Shown here piece by piece: positions 22,799 through 36,300 of a stretch of DNA of 64,000 bases. The stretch is from Metopolophium dirhodum (taxonomy: Eukaryota; Arthropoda; Insecta; Hemiptera; Aphididae): contig NC_083566.1 of assembly GCF_019925205.1 (NCBI RefSeq), positions 18,724,001 to 18,788,000 of the forward strand, written 5' to 3'. The stretch's first letter is position 1. Each line of letters begins with the position of its first letter. The notes under the pieces are model-generated. The model was not told the origin of the DNA and ran no database searches. It was given only the letters and a program-made list of their open reading frames with translations. The translations under genes and the position numbers were made by a program.

Positions 22799-24214
22799 GT
22801 GGGTAAGTGGATGTTGCTCTGCTGTACAGTAGGTTACAAGTGGGTCACTGTAATGGATGGTGTTAAATTTGAATTCAATGATATAATATCATTGTAAAGA
22901 AAAACGATTCTGAGCGAAAACGGTTAGTCACCCTATGATATTACCAAGTATATTTGATGTTATTATAGTGAATAAAGTAATTTATATATAACCTATTTAC
23001 GTGGAGCCTTGTTTTCAATTTTCCATCCTTAGTTATAAAAGTTGAACATTTTATAAATTTTTAACTACAAAATAATTATTAAACTTTAAATTTGATAAAT
23101 TTTGTCAAAATTTGAACTTTAAATGGTTATAAAAAAAACTGCGACTAAGGATTTTTAATTTTTTTCATCTGCCTTTGAAACAATAACCTAGGAGCCTTCT
23201 ATTAAATTTTCAAGCTTTTTTAACCAACAAATAACATCTTATTGATATTTATAAAAAAAAAAAAAACTAAAAAACATGAAAACTGAAAATGTTCGTAAAC
23301 AGCTCAAAATAAGTCAAAATATTTGGAAAATGTTATGGTGTATAGAAAATGCTAATACAAACATTCAGTGAAATTTTCAAGTATCTACAGTCATACGTTT
23401 TTTAATTACAAAATAAGAAAATCGTTACATGAGATATCGAGTGAATATCAAATGTTGTAAAAATATAAATTTCAAACGCTCATAAAAATTTTATTTGATT
23501 TTCTTGTAGACATTTTTTTTTTGATAAAGGTAGACAAACTTATGGATAATCTTGTATTACATTTTCAAATCTTAGATTTAAAAAGAAAAATTTTTATGAA
23601 TTGTCAACTCAACATAATTTGCTAATTTTCGTGATTTTTCCGTATTTTGTCAAGATTTCAACTTTAAATGCTTAATGCTTATAAATAAAAACTGTGACTA
23701 AGGATTTTTAATTTTTTTCATCTGCCTTTGAAACAATTACCTAGGAGCCTTCTCTTAAATTTTCAAGCTTTTTTAACAACAAATAACATCTTATTGGACA
23801 TTGGTATTTATAAAAAAAAAAAAATAACTAAAAAACATGAAAACTGAAAATGTTCGTAAACAGCTCAAAATAAGTCAAAATATTTGGAAAATGTTATGGT
23901 GTATAGAAAATGCTAATTCAGTCAAAATTTCATGTACCTACGGTAATTTGTTTTAGAGTTGCACCAAAAACCAAAATCGATTTTCTCGTAAACAGATTTT
24001 GAATAAAAATTCCCGTTTTTCCTTAATTTTTCTTTTGTTTTTCACGCCACTTTTGAAAACTACTGGAAAATATTTACTTTTGACTCCCCAAAGTACCAAC
24101 TAGATTCACTTTCCTATCAGAAAAGATACAAAAATAAAAAATTTAAAAAAAATTTAAAAAAAACACACATCATTATAAAATCAATACATTCATTGCTTCG
24201 CTCAGAATCTAAAA
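22799..24214 (+). repeat. Family R full-length copy
   Basis: The unit starts gtgggtaagtggatg and ends cattgcttcgctcagaatct. It contains an internal duplication of about 550 bp: the phrases with gactaaggatttttaa, catctgcctttgaaacaat, ctaggagcct, aacatgaaaactgaaaatg and caaaatatttggaaaatg occur near 23140-23360 and again near 23695-23930. The word gattctgagcgaa occurs near both ends in opposite orientation. I do not recognise the family and see no lasting open frame. Confidence 0.8.
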
Positions 24215-24606
24215 TGTGCACGTTATAACTATCTATAGGTACCTAAAACGTGATTATTTCACGTTCAAACTACTGCTGTTCATGTACAGAAATTTCAAAA
24301 TTAATTTAAAGATAGCAATATCGAAATAATTTTTATTAAACTTTCATAATTTTAAAAGTAAAAAGAATTGTAATAATCTTATAACATTTTATTTATTATC
24401 TAACATTTTGAAATTAAACGTTCACACTGTTTCATTAATAATTTATTATAAATTATTTTCAAATTTTAATATACTGTAAATAATACAATCAAAATGATAT
24501 CAAAAAAATGTGGTGGCCTTTAGAAGCAGAACTGCAGAAGTCCATGTCATGTTTTTTTTAAAAATAAATCATATATATTCGAACGTTTATACCTATATGT
24601 ATACTA

Positions 24607-24762
24607 GTGGTGGATTTAAGGGGGGCGAAAGTGTTCGCTCCCCCCCCCTATTGGTTTTTTAGCACCTAGGTTAATAAATTGGGCGGTTTTTAAATATTTG
24701 TGTCGTAACACTTGGAAAAAGACAATGGGCTGCCCCCCAAAAAAATTTTAAATCCGCCACTA
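24607..24762. mobile_element. Small element with GTGG(T/C)GGATTTAA inverted ends
   Basis: gtggtggatttaa at the left pairs with ttaaatccgccac at the right. The 14-base word ctatatgtatacta occurs immediately on both sides (24593-24606 and 24763-24776). Runs of C and G lie inside. No coding frame. Confidence 0.65.
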
Positions 24763-24776
24763 CTATATGTATACTA

Positions 24777-25359
24777 AAATATTTTGTGTTCGCTGGATGG
24801 ATCCAATCCTGCATGTTTGCAGCCCAAATGATATACAATATTATACAAACAAAACAATACTTATTTTTTGAAGTTGATATTTTGTCTTCCTAAACCAAAT
24901 AATACCTAAACTAAATTTTCGAGTGTCAAAAAGTTTTGCATTTTTTTTATAGTATTCCAGCATCCCCCCCCCCTCCAAACATCTGCTGACCGGGACAAAT
25001 GCCCTTAAAACCCTCTGTCAAATCCGGTCCTGATAAAATATAATAATATTCTTGAAAAGAATATCTTCGATATTTTATTTTCAATGTCCAGTATTTACTT
25101 CTAAAACTTGTGATATTTTACTTTTTGAATTTGAATAATTGAGTTTAGTAATTCAAATATTGAAAATTTACTTTTATACAGGCACTGTAGAGTGCAGATT
25201 AACTTCTACAATTTATTGATAATAAGCGTGCTTATACTCTCAAATCGTTCAATAAACCATATTATTAGAAATACATTAATTAATTTTCATAGAATTTTCC
25301 ATACTATTGATACCAACCCCTTAAATTACAAAAAAATGACTAGGTATTCTTCGTTAAAA
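24777..25359. other. Repeat-rich AT spacer
   Basis: A C-run and a caaatccggtcctg word near 25020-25034 look like one end of another MITE, but I cannot find its partner. No gene is seen. Confidence 0.35.
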
Positions 25360-26270
25360 TAACTAATTTTGTCCAAATTTTAACTTAAAATATAATAAAA
25401 ATAACTGTGTTTGTATATTTTTTTGTTACACTATGAACTACTTAAATGCGAAACCTTGCTTTAAATTTTCGATTCTCACCCATACATATTTAACATTTGA
25501 GACATATTAAGCTAAAAATAATTTGCACATTTTCAAGATTTTGATAATAAATGCTTATAAAAGAAATCGTGCAAACATACGTGACTTTAATATTTGTCAA
25601 CTGCTTTTATTATATCAACATATAAGGAATCTTGTAATAAATTATAAAATATTAGATATAAAAATTTGAATGTCAATTTCAATTGTCTATAGACTATAAA
25701 TATCTAGGTAGCTTAAAACGATTCAATATAATATATTGACAATTTTATCATGTCCTTATAGAAAATGATAAAAAAAAAGATTTGGTGAAAATTTGAAGTA
25801 TCTACAGACTACGGTTATTTGTATTTGAATTACAACAAAATAAGAAATTTGTTAGATGATAATTCGTTAATCTATGGTTTAGTTTTTAGGTTTAAATTTT
25901 AGCGTTATATCAAACGCTCATAAAAATTTAATTTGACTTTCCGGTAAACTTTTTTTTTGAAAACTTGGGAGTTATTTACTTTTGACCTCCCGAATGCACC
26001 AATTAGATTCACTTTCCCATCGAACAAGATTCTATTGAAGAAAATCGAAGCAGTTTTGCTGCTTCAAATGGTGGTGACAGACACAAAAATAAAAAATTAA
26101 AAAAAACGTGGGTAAGTGGATGTCACTATGCTGTGCAGTAGGTTACAAGTGGGTCACTGTAATGGATGGTGTTAACTGTTTTTTGTAATTTGATTTCAAT
26201 GATATAATATCATTGTATAAGAAAAACGATTCTGAGCTAAAACGGTCAGCCAGCCTATGATATTAGTCTA
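25360..26270 (+). repeat. Diverged family R copy followed by a new head
   Basis: The body resembles family R (ttgacctcccgaatgcacca, tagattcactttcc, the aaaataaaaaatt tail). It runs straight into gtgggtaagtggatg at about 26108, which is the start of the next unit, continuing to gattctgagc near 26230. This is a head-to-tail junction. Confidence 0.65.
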
Positions 26271-26274
26271 AAGG

Positions 26275-26540
26275 TCTGCACGGGCCGATACTTTACAGCC
26301 CGGCCCGGCCCGCGAATAGTTTTAGGCGAGTAAGCGCGACCCGACCCGGCCCGGTAAAATTTTTAGAAAGCCCGGCCCGCAAATAGTTTTAGACAAGTGA
26401 GCCCGGCTCGATAAAATTTTTAGAAAGCCTGACCCGGCCCAAGAATAGTTTTTGGCGAGTAAGCCCGGCCCGGTAAAATTTTTAGAAAGCCCGGCCCGTG
26501 AATAGTTTTTGTCGTAAGTAAGCCTGGTACGGGTAGATCC
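26275..26540. repeat. GC-rich tandem repeat, units of about 57-67 bp
   Basis: Four units alternate a gcccggcccg core with aatagttttaggc-agtaagc and ggtaaaatttttagaaag. In AT-rich surroundings this is a sharp GC island. It abuts the head of a family R unit. Confidence 0.75.
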
Positions 26541-27593
26541 ATTTTTTTTTTATTTGTCTGGTCCTGCCCAATACCTATCTAAAAGTTGAATGGATTAAGC
26601 ACGGCATGGTTAAGTTTGTGAATTTTAACTATAGTTATAGTTAAGAATTTTTTAGTAGTTTAATATTGTTAAATAATATTATTTAGGAACATTCTTTTTA
26701 TCAGCATTCAAAGCTAAAATTTAAAATTAAATGTTCATCTAGTTACAAGATTCTTGTAAAAAATTAAAAATATTTAGTTGTTCAGATATTTAAACGAAAT
26801 ACATAGAGTAACAATTTTTTTCTGAAACCTAAAGTAATCTTAATGAATTTAATTATAATAATATTTTTAATATAAAAATTAATTTTTTTAAACTTATTGA
26901 TTCTATTAAAAATGTACATAGGCAATTTGTACTTAATGAAAACATTTTAAACAAATTATTTGATTAAAAGCTTATCATGCCTTCATTTTAAATTTAGAGT
27001 AATTTATACTCTATTTGTTAATTCTCTAATGTGCGAAAACTTTCAATAAGTATACAAATATCAAATATTGAGAGATGACTTCAGAGAGAAGTTACTAACT
27101 TGGTGTGACTAAATATACCATATAATTATTGAGACTGATATTCTGTCCTAATATAGTAAAAACTGAAATTTTATCACTTAATATCTATATATGATTATAA
27201 CCTAACTGCTTAATAAAAATTATGATACATCTATAATAACTTTGTCCTATAAATAATAATAATTTGAATTAACTTAAACATTCTTTGAGTGTGCCACATG
27301 ATTAGTATTTCTTATTTTACAGTTTTTTTTATCATAAAAAATGATTTTAATAAAAACAATATTACACATACAAATATTACATTTATTGTAGTATTTTAAA
27401 TAACATTAATATTTTGTTTTTTAATACTATTTACATAAATGTTTCAGTGTAGAAAGGAGTCATCTTAACTTAACCAAGAGTTTAGAGAACTTAATATTAT
27501 AAACAAAATAATAGTCATAAACAAATACATTTAAGCTAAAAATAAAATACAATACTATAAAAAGGGATATAAAAGTAATAGTTTTGTTTTTTG
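26541..27593. other. AT-rich spacer with EED 3' end
   Basis: No gene or repeat family is recognised. The EED 3' UTR on the minus strand probably extends to about 27370. Confidence 0.4.
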
Positions 27594-30500
27594 TCAAACG
27601 CTTTGTAATCGATCCCAACGCCAGATAGTACCATCATCACACACACAAATCAAAATATTTCCATCACGACTAAATGTAGTTTGACGTATAACTGTATTAC
27701 ATTTTGGATGAGCTAATGTAGTTACACGCATTGATGCTTGGTCATTAGAATTTAAATCCCAAACATATATTTTACCAATGGTATTGCCTAGTGCTAATAT
27801 CTAAATTGAAAAAAAAATTTTACTTATTAATTTCTTTGACATTATTATTTTATATTTTATTGTTATGTAAATACTTTTTGGGAGAAATCCATAGAAAATC
27901 TAATGAACCATACATCACAATCTTTAAAGTCATAGTACCATATTTGTGATACGGCAGCTTCATTTGGTTTGAGTTCAGTATCTTTTAGATGACCAGGTTT
28001 CCAACAAACCATGCAATTTTCACATGACTAAAATCCAGTTTTATTATAATATGTAATTAAATACATTTTATTAAAAAATGTATGATACAATAATTACCTT
28101 GGAAATAACATAATCACCAATCCATCTCACACAATCAACATAATTCCTATGTATGTCACGTGTTGAAAATACAGGGAAATGTTCCTTAATAGTATCAAAA
28201 GGTCGAGCAGATCTGTTTGGATTGAAAGAATATGATTGTTTAATAGCATCTTGGATATAGTCTTTGTCTAAACTCCATAGCTTTAATGAATGATCCATTC
28301 CACAGGACATTATACGATTACCATCAATATTAAAATCCTATGTTTATAAAAAAATAATGCAATCAAAATGATTATATTTAATAAATAAATATAAACTAAT
28401 AAAGCGATTCTTAAACTTTTTTTTATTATACAGACCTATCTCAAGAATTAGGCTACATTTTATCTACCTGCTACGTATAGAATATTGGTTTACATTTTAT
28501 TACCCAGGTATGGCCACAAATTAAATTTATATTTTTAAAGGGTACTTGGAGATAGGGCTATAAATGTATGACACAAAAATACACAAGTATTTATTTGCAG
28601 TACCTATATAATTTTGAACTTTTTATTTTATTAAAAAAATATTTACAATCTATACAATACAATTAGTATAATTATTAATTGGTAAATTTGATAAATATTT
28701 ATTGACAGGAGGTTGTGTTTATGGAAAAGCACTGAGTAGTGTCACCTGGCCAGATACGATTGAATAAATATAAAATTTAAAACTAGATACCTATATAAAA
28801 TTATAATAATTTTTTTTTCAATTACTTAAAAATACAATTGTTTTTTAAATAATGTAATATAGATTTCATAAATTTAAATCTGATTTTTTCTTTAGTTGGT
28901 ATTTTTAATTTCATTAAGAATATAGTTATATATTATAATTCTTTCTAAATAAAGTTTGTTTTCAAATTTTTAATGTTCCTATACTACTAATTTTAATATA
29001 AACTTCAGCTACATAGATTCAATAATAAAAACTGTAAAATAGGGGACCAGTTTTATGCATAGCCTTTTTTTTATCATTACAAAATATCATTCCATGACTA
29101 ATAATTTTTTACATTAAAAATTAAAATAGTTTATTAAAGGGCAAGTTTAAAATTAAAAATAATATACTTTATTTTATTTTATAACCTAACCAAAAACATA
29201 TAGTGCTACCCTAAGTCACTGATCTAATAGATATAGTATATTATTAATTATATAATATAATACTAAGGTATAAATCAGGTAAAATGTGTGAAATCAACTT
29301 AAAAATATAGTATAACATAACAAATAATTTTAATTACCGCCGAGAGAACTTCATCTCGATGGCCTTCAGCACCGCCAAATATAACAATGCACACATCACT
29401 TTTGATGTTCCATAAACGTAAAGTATGGTCTTTAGATACTGACAGCAACATATTTGTATCAATTGGATGAAATTGTAACTCATTAATTGCTTGTCCATGA
29501 CCTAGGTTTTATAAGATTATACATTTAACATAAGTAATTTTTTTTAGTAAATTATCAATGCGTACCAATATAATGTCTAATAGATGACATAGTGACTGGA
29601 CTAAGTATTCGTATGATGCCTCGATTTCCAGCAATAGCTAAAAGTGGCTTGCCGTTTTCATCTACAGACCATGCGCAAGTATAAAATGTTTCATTTGTCT
29701 ACAAATATATAATATTATATAGTTAAGGATATCTGACAAAAAATATAATTTCATTAATACAGTTATGGTAAATAAAATAATTTATAAAATATATATTTAT
29801 AAAATAATATATTATATACATTTATTATTTAATATTTATTAAAAGGATACATCTGGATCTGCATAACTTTGCAGTAAATTAATAGTACCATCATCTAAAC
29901 ATTGGTAAACTGAAACTCTATTACTGCCAACAGATGCAAATATTAATGGTTGGTCTTCATTTAATAAATGATTAAATTGAACACCAAATAGTGATTGACC
30001 ATGGTCTTCTCTTAATGCACATCTATCATAAACATATATGAAACAAATAAAGTATGTTATAAAGATAAATAAAATAATTGTGTCAATATAAATTAAATTC
30101 ATTACATTTATGAAGAAAAAAGTAAATAAATATTCTGAATAACTTTACATTTTATTCAAACTCACTTATTAAAAATCTATTTGTATTAAAAGGAAGTGTG
30201 GTTCGATTAATCATAAATTCATAATTCAATTTTACAGAATAGTATTGTAATTGTCACTATACACATACTACCACAATTTTCCTAATAAAAATCAAGATTT
30301 TTTTCTATTTAAAAAAAAAAAAATTGATTTGATAGAAAAATTCATTATAAAAATAAATTATTTGTTCAAGTTTATTATGTTTATGTTGAAATAAAAATTA
30401 AGTACCTATAGTGTAGATATTTTATTATAAATAATATGAATCATTAAGAGTTTAATACATACGAAAATTTGTACTGAAGCTTAACATTTTTGGTATTATT

Positions 30501-30751
30501 GGAAGGTTTGGATTTAGTTTTACGACCACGTCTAGCAGGTTCATGGCTTCGTGTTGTGAGATCAGTATTTGAACTATCTATACTTGATGTATCATCCTAA
30601 AGAAAATATGAATTTATTTATTTTTGTATAAAAGTAATTTTGAAATAATAAAACTACAACATTATGTATTTACATTTTACATCAACATTTTAAATATTTA
30701 ATGAAAATGTTAAGGGAAACTTACCGATTCTATTAGAATAACGTCAGACAT
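27594..30751 (-). CDS. esc: Polycomb protein EED / extra sex combs (WD40)
   Basis: Eight minus-strand exons join in phase to 409 residues: 30725-30751, 30463-30596, 29851-30022, 29566-29698, 29338-29501, 28098-28337, 27875-28027, 27594-27800. EED is the WD40 propeller of Polycomb repressive complex 2; it reads H3K27me3 and activates the methyltransferase E(z). Diagnostic stretches are REDHGQSLFGVQFN, ASVGSNRVSVY, FYTCAW, VSKDHTLRLWNI, EGHRDEVLSA, IMSCGMDHSLKLW, FSTRDIHRNYVDCVRW, LALGN..GK.YVWDL and the closing IWRWDRL. The aromatic-cage positions read Phe (in LFGVQF), Tyr (in FYTCAW) and Trp-Phe (in DVWFIRF), where human EED has Trp-Tyr. The N-terminal 50 residues are basic (ARRGRKTKSKP), as in the family. 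The length is slightly below the usual 425-441. Confidence 0.96.
28338..29337 (-). other. Large EED intron
   Basis: 1 kb between the exon for EGHRDEVLSA and the exon for DFNIDGNRIMSCG. AT-rich, with no other feature recognised. Confidence 0.4.
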
Positions 30752-33302
30752 TTTACTGTTATCCGAAATAAACTATTTAAATTTTGTATGAATAATATTG
30801 TATTATGAATTAACGTTTAACAAAAAAAATATCTCGACTTAGAATTCAGAAATCATAATTCCGGTTTTTTTAAAATCAACATTATGTTATGGCTGATGGC
30901 ATTGGCATGATAATTCTAAACAATGATAATAATATAAGAGACGCGCTTTATGATATCAGACAGTCTAGACAAGACGACAACATCTGAAAAAAAAGAGGTT
31001 TTTCATATTTTGTTAAATTTCTGGAGTGCCTATTTAGGTTTTCAATTCTTCAGAAAAACTTAAAAACCGTTGCGATTTTCCGATATCATACGGTAGTATG
31101 GTACCTATTTCGGCACTTAGTAATAACGTCTCCTTGATGGCTAGACCCATTGTGATTAGGCAGGTTAGGGGAATCCGTTTCACACGTACGGACGTATTAT
31201 TTCACATCGTGTCCGTTGCGAGGGGGGCTCGATTTACGTTTGTATTCTATTATAGATTTATCTATAATATACTAGACGAGTAGTGTTTGGAAATGTGAAA
31301 TACTATTATTACAAATAACAATGATGATAAAATGTATGTGCTTTGTTATTGTATAACGTATAATAGAAGAGGATTTTACGACGAACGTACTTAAAAATAC
31401 TAACATTCAAAGGTCGCGCGCGGCTCGGTCCTCCCGCAATATCAGATATGTACCTCATGGACCATGGGGTATATAATAATAAAATATTACATGCTTATGT
31501 ATTTGTATATACATTTATATAGGTACATAGAAGGCTGCTGGTGTACATCCTACTTTTATACTCAGACATATATTACGTATATATGGGCAGGTATTTAAGG
31601 TAGACAATAAACTAGCTATTATATAAAATGTCAGCAGCTCTGTACGGACAATAATTGCAGAAAGGTCCATGGGAAATTCGCATCCGGTCTATACAACGGC
31701 TGAAACTTGAAGATAAAGACGTAGTGCAATAATAATAATAATAACGGCGTGGGGGACAATATAATAATATAACCGTATATTATATAAATACATATTATAT
31801 TGTAGATGATATTATATATATACCTATAATATATAAGAATATGGTCTATTGTGTGCGAAAAGAAAAAAATGGACCGATAAAGCGAATAGCGATGAGAATC
31901 GAGAGTCCAAGTCATATATATAATATTATATTGTATGTTTTTCGTCGGTCGGTAGGTGTGCGTGCAACAGGAGGGTAAGAATAAAAAATGCTCCCGCGGT
32001 CAACAATCGCGGTTTCAAATTTGCGAGGGGTGACGTAGTATTAGTATGGCGAGGAGGGTTTGGCGGGAGGGAAGTAAAATAAAATTTCGTAGTAGAGAAT
32101 GAGGTGGCGGTGTGTGTGGGAGCGAACGGGTTAGTGTCGCAGGAGACGGTGTATTAGTGTATCCGTGTATCGTGAATGAATTTTTATTTGTCAAACGATA
32201 AAATACAATATTATTGTGTACACGAATGCACAATATTATAACGTACGTAATGTATGTGTGCTGCAGCTGAGGACGTAAGAAAAGCGCGCGGTCGCGACCG
32301 GTTTCGGTTGGCACCAGTGCGGCTTGCAAGAGCCGTTACACCCGGTTCGACCAATGGGGACGCGCGTATTTGCGAAAAACGGTTCCTGGGTCGTTGTTTT
32401 TTAACTATTTTTTTTATTCCACTTGTTTGTTTTTTTTTTTCAACTTTTATTTCTCGTCCCCGTCATTTCAACGCATATACCTACCAATACCACATTATAC
32501 CACGATATTATACCGCGTACACCGTTCTCCCGCAGCGGCAGCGTCACTTTGCCGAATTCGACCAATTCCTAACCCTCTACCGTTCGGTAATCGGTGCGAT
32601 TCCGCTGCCGTCGCCGCCGCCCCGAGTACTAGCGCACTGTCTGTCGTCAGCCGCTCGAAATCCGCGCTCGGTCCGCACGACGCGACACAGTTTTAACGAC
32701 ATTTTTCTGCACCGCGGTGACGCCGGCTGCACCCGGTTGCCACACGTCACTACGCCAGCGACAGATCGACCGAGCGCGCCCGCCAGACGAACAACGACGC
32801 GATATTATTGTAATTTGTAACCGCTCCGGCTTCACACGGACGCACGCACACGCACGCGACCGTGCGCGCCAACACACGCATACCGGCATCCGTCGTCGTC
32901 TTGTTCGTCTTCTTCAGTCTTCTTCTCCTTCTTCTTCGGCTATGCAAAGTAAGCTGCACCGCCGACCAGCAAAATATATACAATAGACATCTCCTCCAAC
33001 TTCGCGTGTGCCAGATGAGAGGCGCGTGCTGAAAGTCGAGACACCGCCGCCGCCGCAGCCACAGCCGCCGCCGCCACAACGACCACTGCCACGACGGGGA
33101 TCCGCTTTACTTCCGCAGGAGACGCCGATATTATTCAGTGAGTAAGCTCGCACACGCCGACCAGGCCAGGCCGCCCATACACTTGCCGGTCACAATATGG
33201 TGATCGAAACGGTTGTACCGCCCCGATTTCCCAGCCCTGTCAGTCGGCCGTTTGACCTTTTCGCACGTCTCACGTTAGGTGTGTGTTTTTGACGTTTTTC
33301 AG
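30752..33302. promoter_or_regulatory. Divergent EED/Syncrip upstream region with a GC-rich 5' UTR exon and intron
   Basis: The EED start (30751, minus) and the Syncrip start (33309, plus) face apart. From about 32250 to 33260 base composition turns GC- and CpG-rich, unlike the rest of the window, as expected for a 5' UTR/promoter of a constitutive gene. A non-coding Syncrip exon appears to end at 33137 (attca|gtgagtaag) and rejoin at 33303 (gtttttcag|ttcggt), six bases before the ATG. 31300-31960 holds AT microsatellite-like sequence. Long frames here on both strands reflect GC content. Confidence 0.55.
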
Positions 33303-33308
33303 TTCGGT

Positions 33309-36300
33309 ATGGAAGTCAACAACGCCAGGTTAGACGAAAACGTGGACGAATCGCCCGCTGACGCTCAGAAGTCTGAAGATCACAAAAAGCTTCTTGAATA
33401 CGGAATACACGAGTCGGTCGCCGACAGGCTAGATGAAATCTATAAAAGCGGTAAGACTGTGTTCAGATTACATTTTTATCCACTGCGCTTTTCAATTATA
33501 CCTAGGTATCTAATTCATCTGGATACATAATATAGCAATTCATATGCGCAGGAAAATTTTGCTCGTACAGTAGGAATCCAATGATATATACATTAGATCA
33601 TTCATCTGTAAACCTTGTGTGCATTTTTTAGATGGAGCCTTCTTGGAGAAAAATATTTAGTCTGCTTGTATAGGACCTAATAGTCTACAGATTTGTCATA
33701 TTACATAAAAGTTAGGTAGCATCTAATATATGTCTACAGGTAGTCAGATCTACCTAGTTGTTTTTTTAATGTTTTATAATGTAGGTTTTTGTAATTTAAA
33801 AAAAATGTTTACCTAAATAATTTAAGTACAATTTATCATTTGTGAAATATGTCATAAGTGTATTTTGTTGAGAGGGGGCAATACTTAATTATATTTTAAC
33901 TCTGCCAACTAATTGATATAACATTGTTTTCTTAGGTTATTATCTTAACATAGTCATGTTTAGGATATTTGTTATCTAGTTAAATTATAATATCTATCAA
34001 TTTTAAATATCTTGTAACATTCCTATGCACTTAAATATGATTTATTATAATATATTCTGTTTTATAGATAGTTATAATATATTTATAATATCTTAAGAAA
34101 ATTAACCTTACCTATATTTTTCATTAAATTATTTTAGAATCATTAAAAACTAATTTAAATTAGGTGGTTGGCTATAATTTTATCTTTTTTCTTACCATAA
34201 TCATTGTACTGTTTTGTATCCGTGAACAAAATTAAAAATATTATGTTACAAAACAGTAACAATAGCTTCTATTAAACATTTAGGTAAATTATTTAAATGT
34301 TTTTGTTCATTTTATTATCTATTGTACTAAATAGGTAGAATTTATTCTATATTGTGAATAATTAATATCGACCAGAAGTCATAATTGATTGAAATTAATA
34401 GGTACACTATTTCTAGGGAATAATAATTATCATAATTTTTTTAAATTGTGTGCCTATAGTTTGTTTTCATTTAAATTTAATTTTTTATTATGTTATGGTG
34501 AAAATTCAGCAGTTATATACTAGTATTCCTTATTTTTGGGGCATATTCAAAATGTAATTTACATTTTATAATCTGTATAATCCTTTTATAATTTTAGTAT
34601 TAGTATTAGTTCTTTTTTAATGTCATCAATTTGTATATGATTTAAAATTGTTTTATTAGGTAAATTAGCACATTCTGATTTGGATACTAGAGCATTGGAT
34701 GCATTAAAAGAATTTCCTGTTGACGCAGCTTTAGGAGTTCTTTCTCAATTTCTTGATAGCAATTTATTACATGTATCCAATAAGTCTGCATATTTATGTG
34801 GAGTAATGAAAACTTATAGACAAAAAACAAGAATCACCCCTCAAGAGCCTTTTGTACAACCACCCAAAGGGCCAGAATTTGATAAAGTTAAGGTATATTT
34901 TCATTAAATTTGTAATAATTAAATAAGTGTTTTTAACCCTTTTTTCATACTTAGGAAATATTAGCTAGAACTAACTATAAATTTGATGTGACTACTGGGC
35001 AACGGAAGTATGGTCCACCACCTGACTGGACTGATCCTAAGCCAACTGCTGGTTGTGAGGTAAATTAATATTTAAGGTATTATAGTATAACATATTTTTA
35101 AAATTAATTTAAATTATAGGTGTTTTGTGGAAAATTGCCGAATACTGTGTTTGAAGATGAACTGATTCCACTATTTGAAAAGTGTGGTAAGATCTATGAT
35201 TTGAGATTGATGATGGATCCATTGTCTGGTACTAACCGTGGATATGCTTTTGTTACTTATACTACTAAGGAAGAGGCCGAAAGAGCTACTGTAGAAGTAA
35301 ATATATTTTTTCTGAAAATATTGTTGCACGTATGTAACTTACATAATAAAAAACCTATGATTCCAGCTCGATGGTTATGAAATAAAGCCTGGAAAAAATA
35401 TCAAAGTGAATATTAGTGTACCCAATCTTCGTCTTTTTATTGGGAACATTCCTAAATCAAAAGGGAAAGAAGATATTATGGAAGAATTTGGCAAAATAAC
35501 AAGTAATTCACTAAAAACCATTTAATTTATATGTTATACTATATAATACCATGTTTTTTAGGTGGACTCACAGAAGTCATAATCTATAGTTCTCCTGATG
35601 ACCGTCGAAAGAATCGAGGATTTTGCTTTTTAGAGTATGATTCTCATAAAGCTGCTTCTGTAGCAAAAAGACGCTTAAGCGCTCCAAACTACAAAGTATG
35701 GGGCTGTGATATAATTGTAGATTGGGCTGATCCTCAAGAAGAGCCTGATGATGAAACTATGTCGAAAGTAAATATTAAAACAAGCAAACATTAATAATTT
35801 TAAATGGTTATATTAAAATATAAATTATTGTTTTAGGTTAAAGTGTTGTATGTTAGGAATTTAACTCAAGAAGTAACTGAAAACCGTCTAAAAGAAACTT
35901 TTGAAGTTCATGGTTCAGTAGAAAGAGTGAAAAAAATTAAAGATTATGCTTTTATTCATTTTAATGATAGAGGTTGTGCTCTCAAGGTAATATTGAATGT
36001 CATATTATATGGTTAAAATAAGTGTTATATTTGGAATCACAAAAGTGACCAATGAATGGAGCCCAAATATTATTGGCGCCAGGAATTTTCAGTATTGTAC
36101 GTCTTATGGTTTTTGTTACTACTGGGGGGCCACATTTTTGTGAGATTGTATACAAACAACAACCTTTTAATTTTTATTTTTTCGGCTATAGTGCGGAAGT
36201 TAAAATAACAAATGTACGTACATCTAAAAATTCTTCAACATTGTCTTTGACAGTGTTTTGGATTTCCCCTCAAAGCGGAGACATAATCAAATGTTAGCGA

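Noticed and set aside
32015..33153. Several frames of 80-188 codons on both strands
   Set aside because: They overlap each other in a GC-rich promoter/5' UTR block and show low-complexity Arg/Pro/His-rich text, as expected from composition.
33279..33308. Earlier in-frame start for Syncrip
   Set aside because: The codon is GTG and the stretch is intron sequence ending in a good 3' splice site six bases before the ATG at 33309.
36052..36297. 81-codon frame in a Syncrip intron
   Set aside because: No recognisable domain or splice fit. It may be a transposon relic, but I could not name one.
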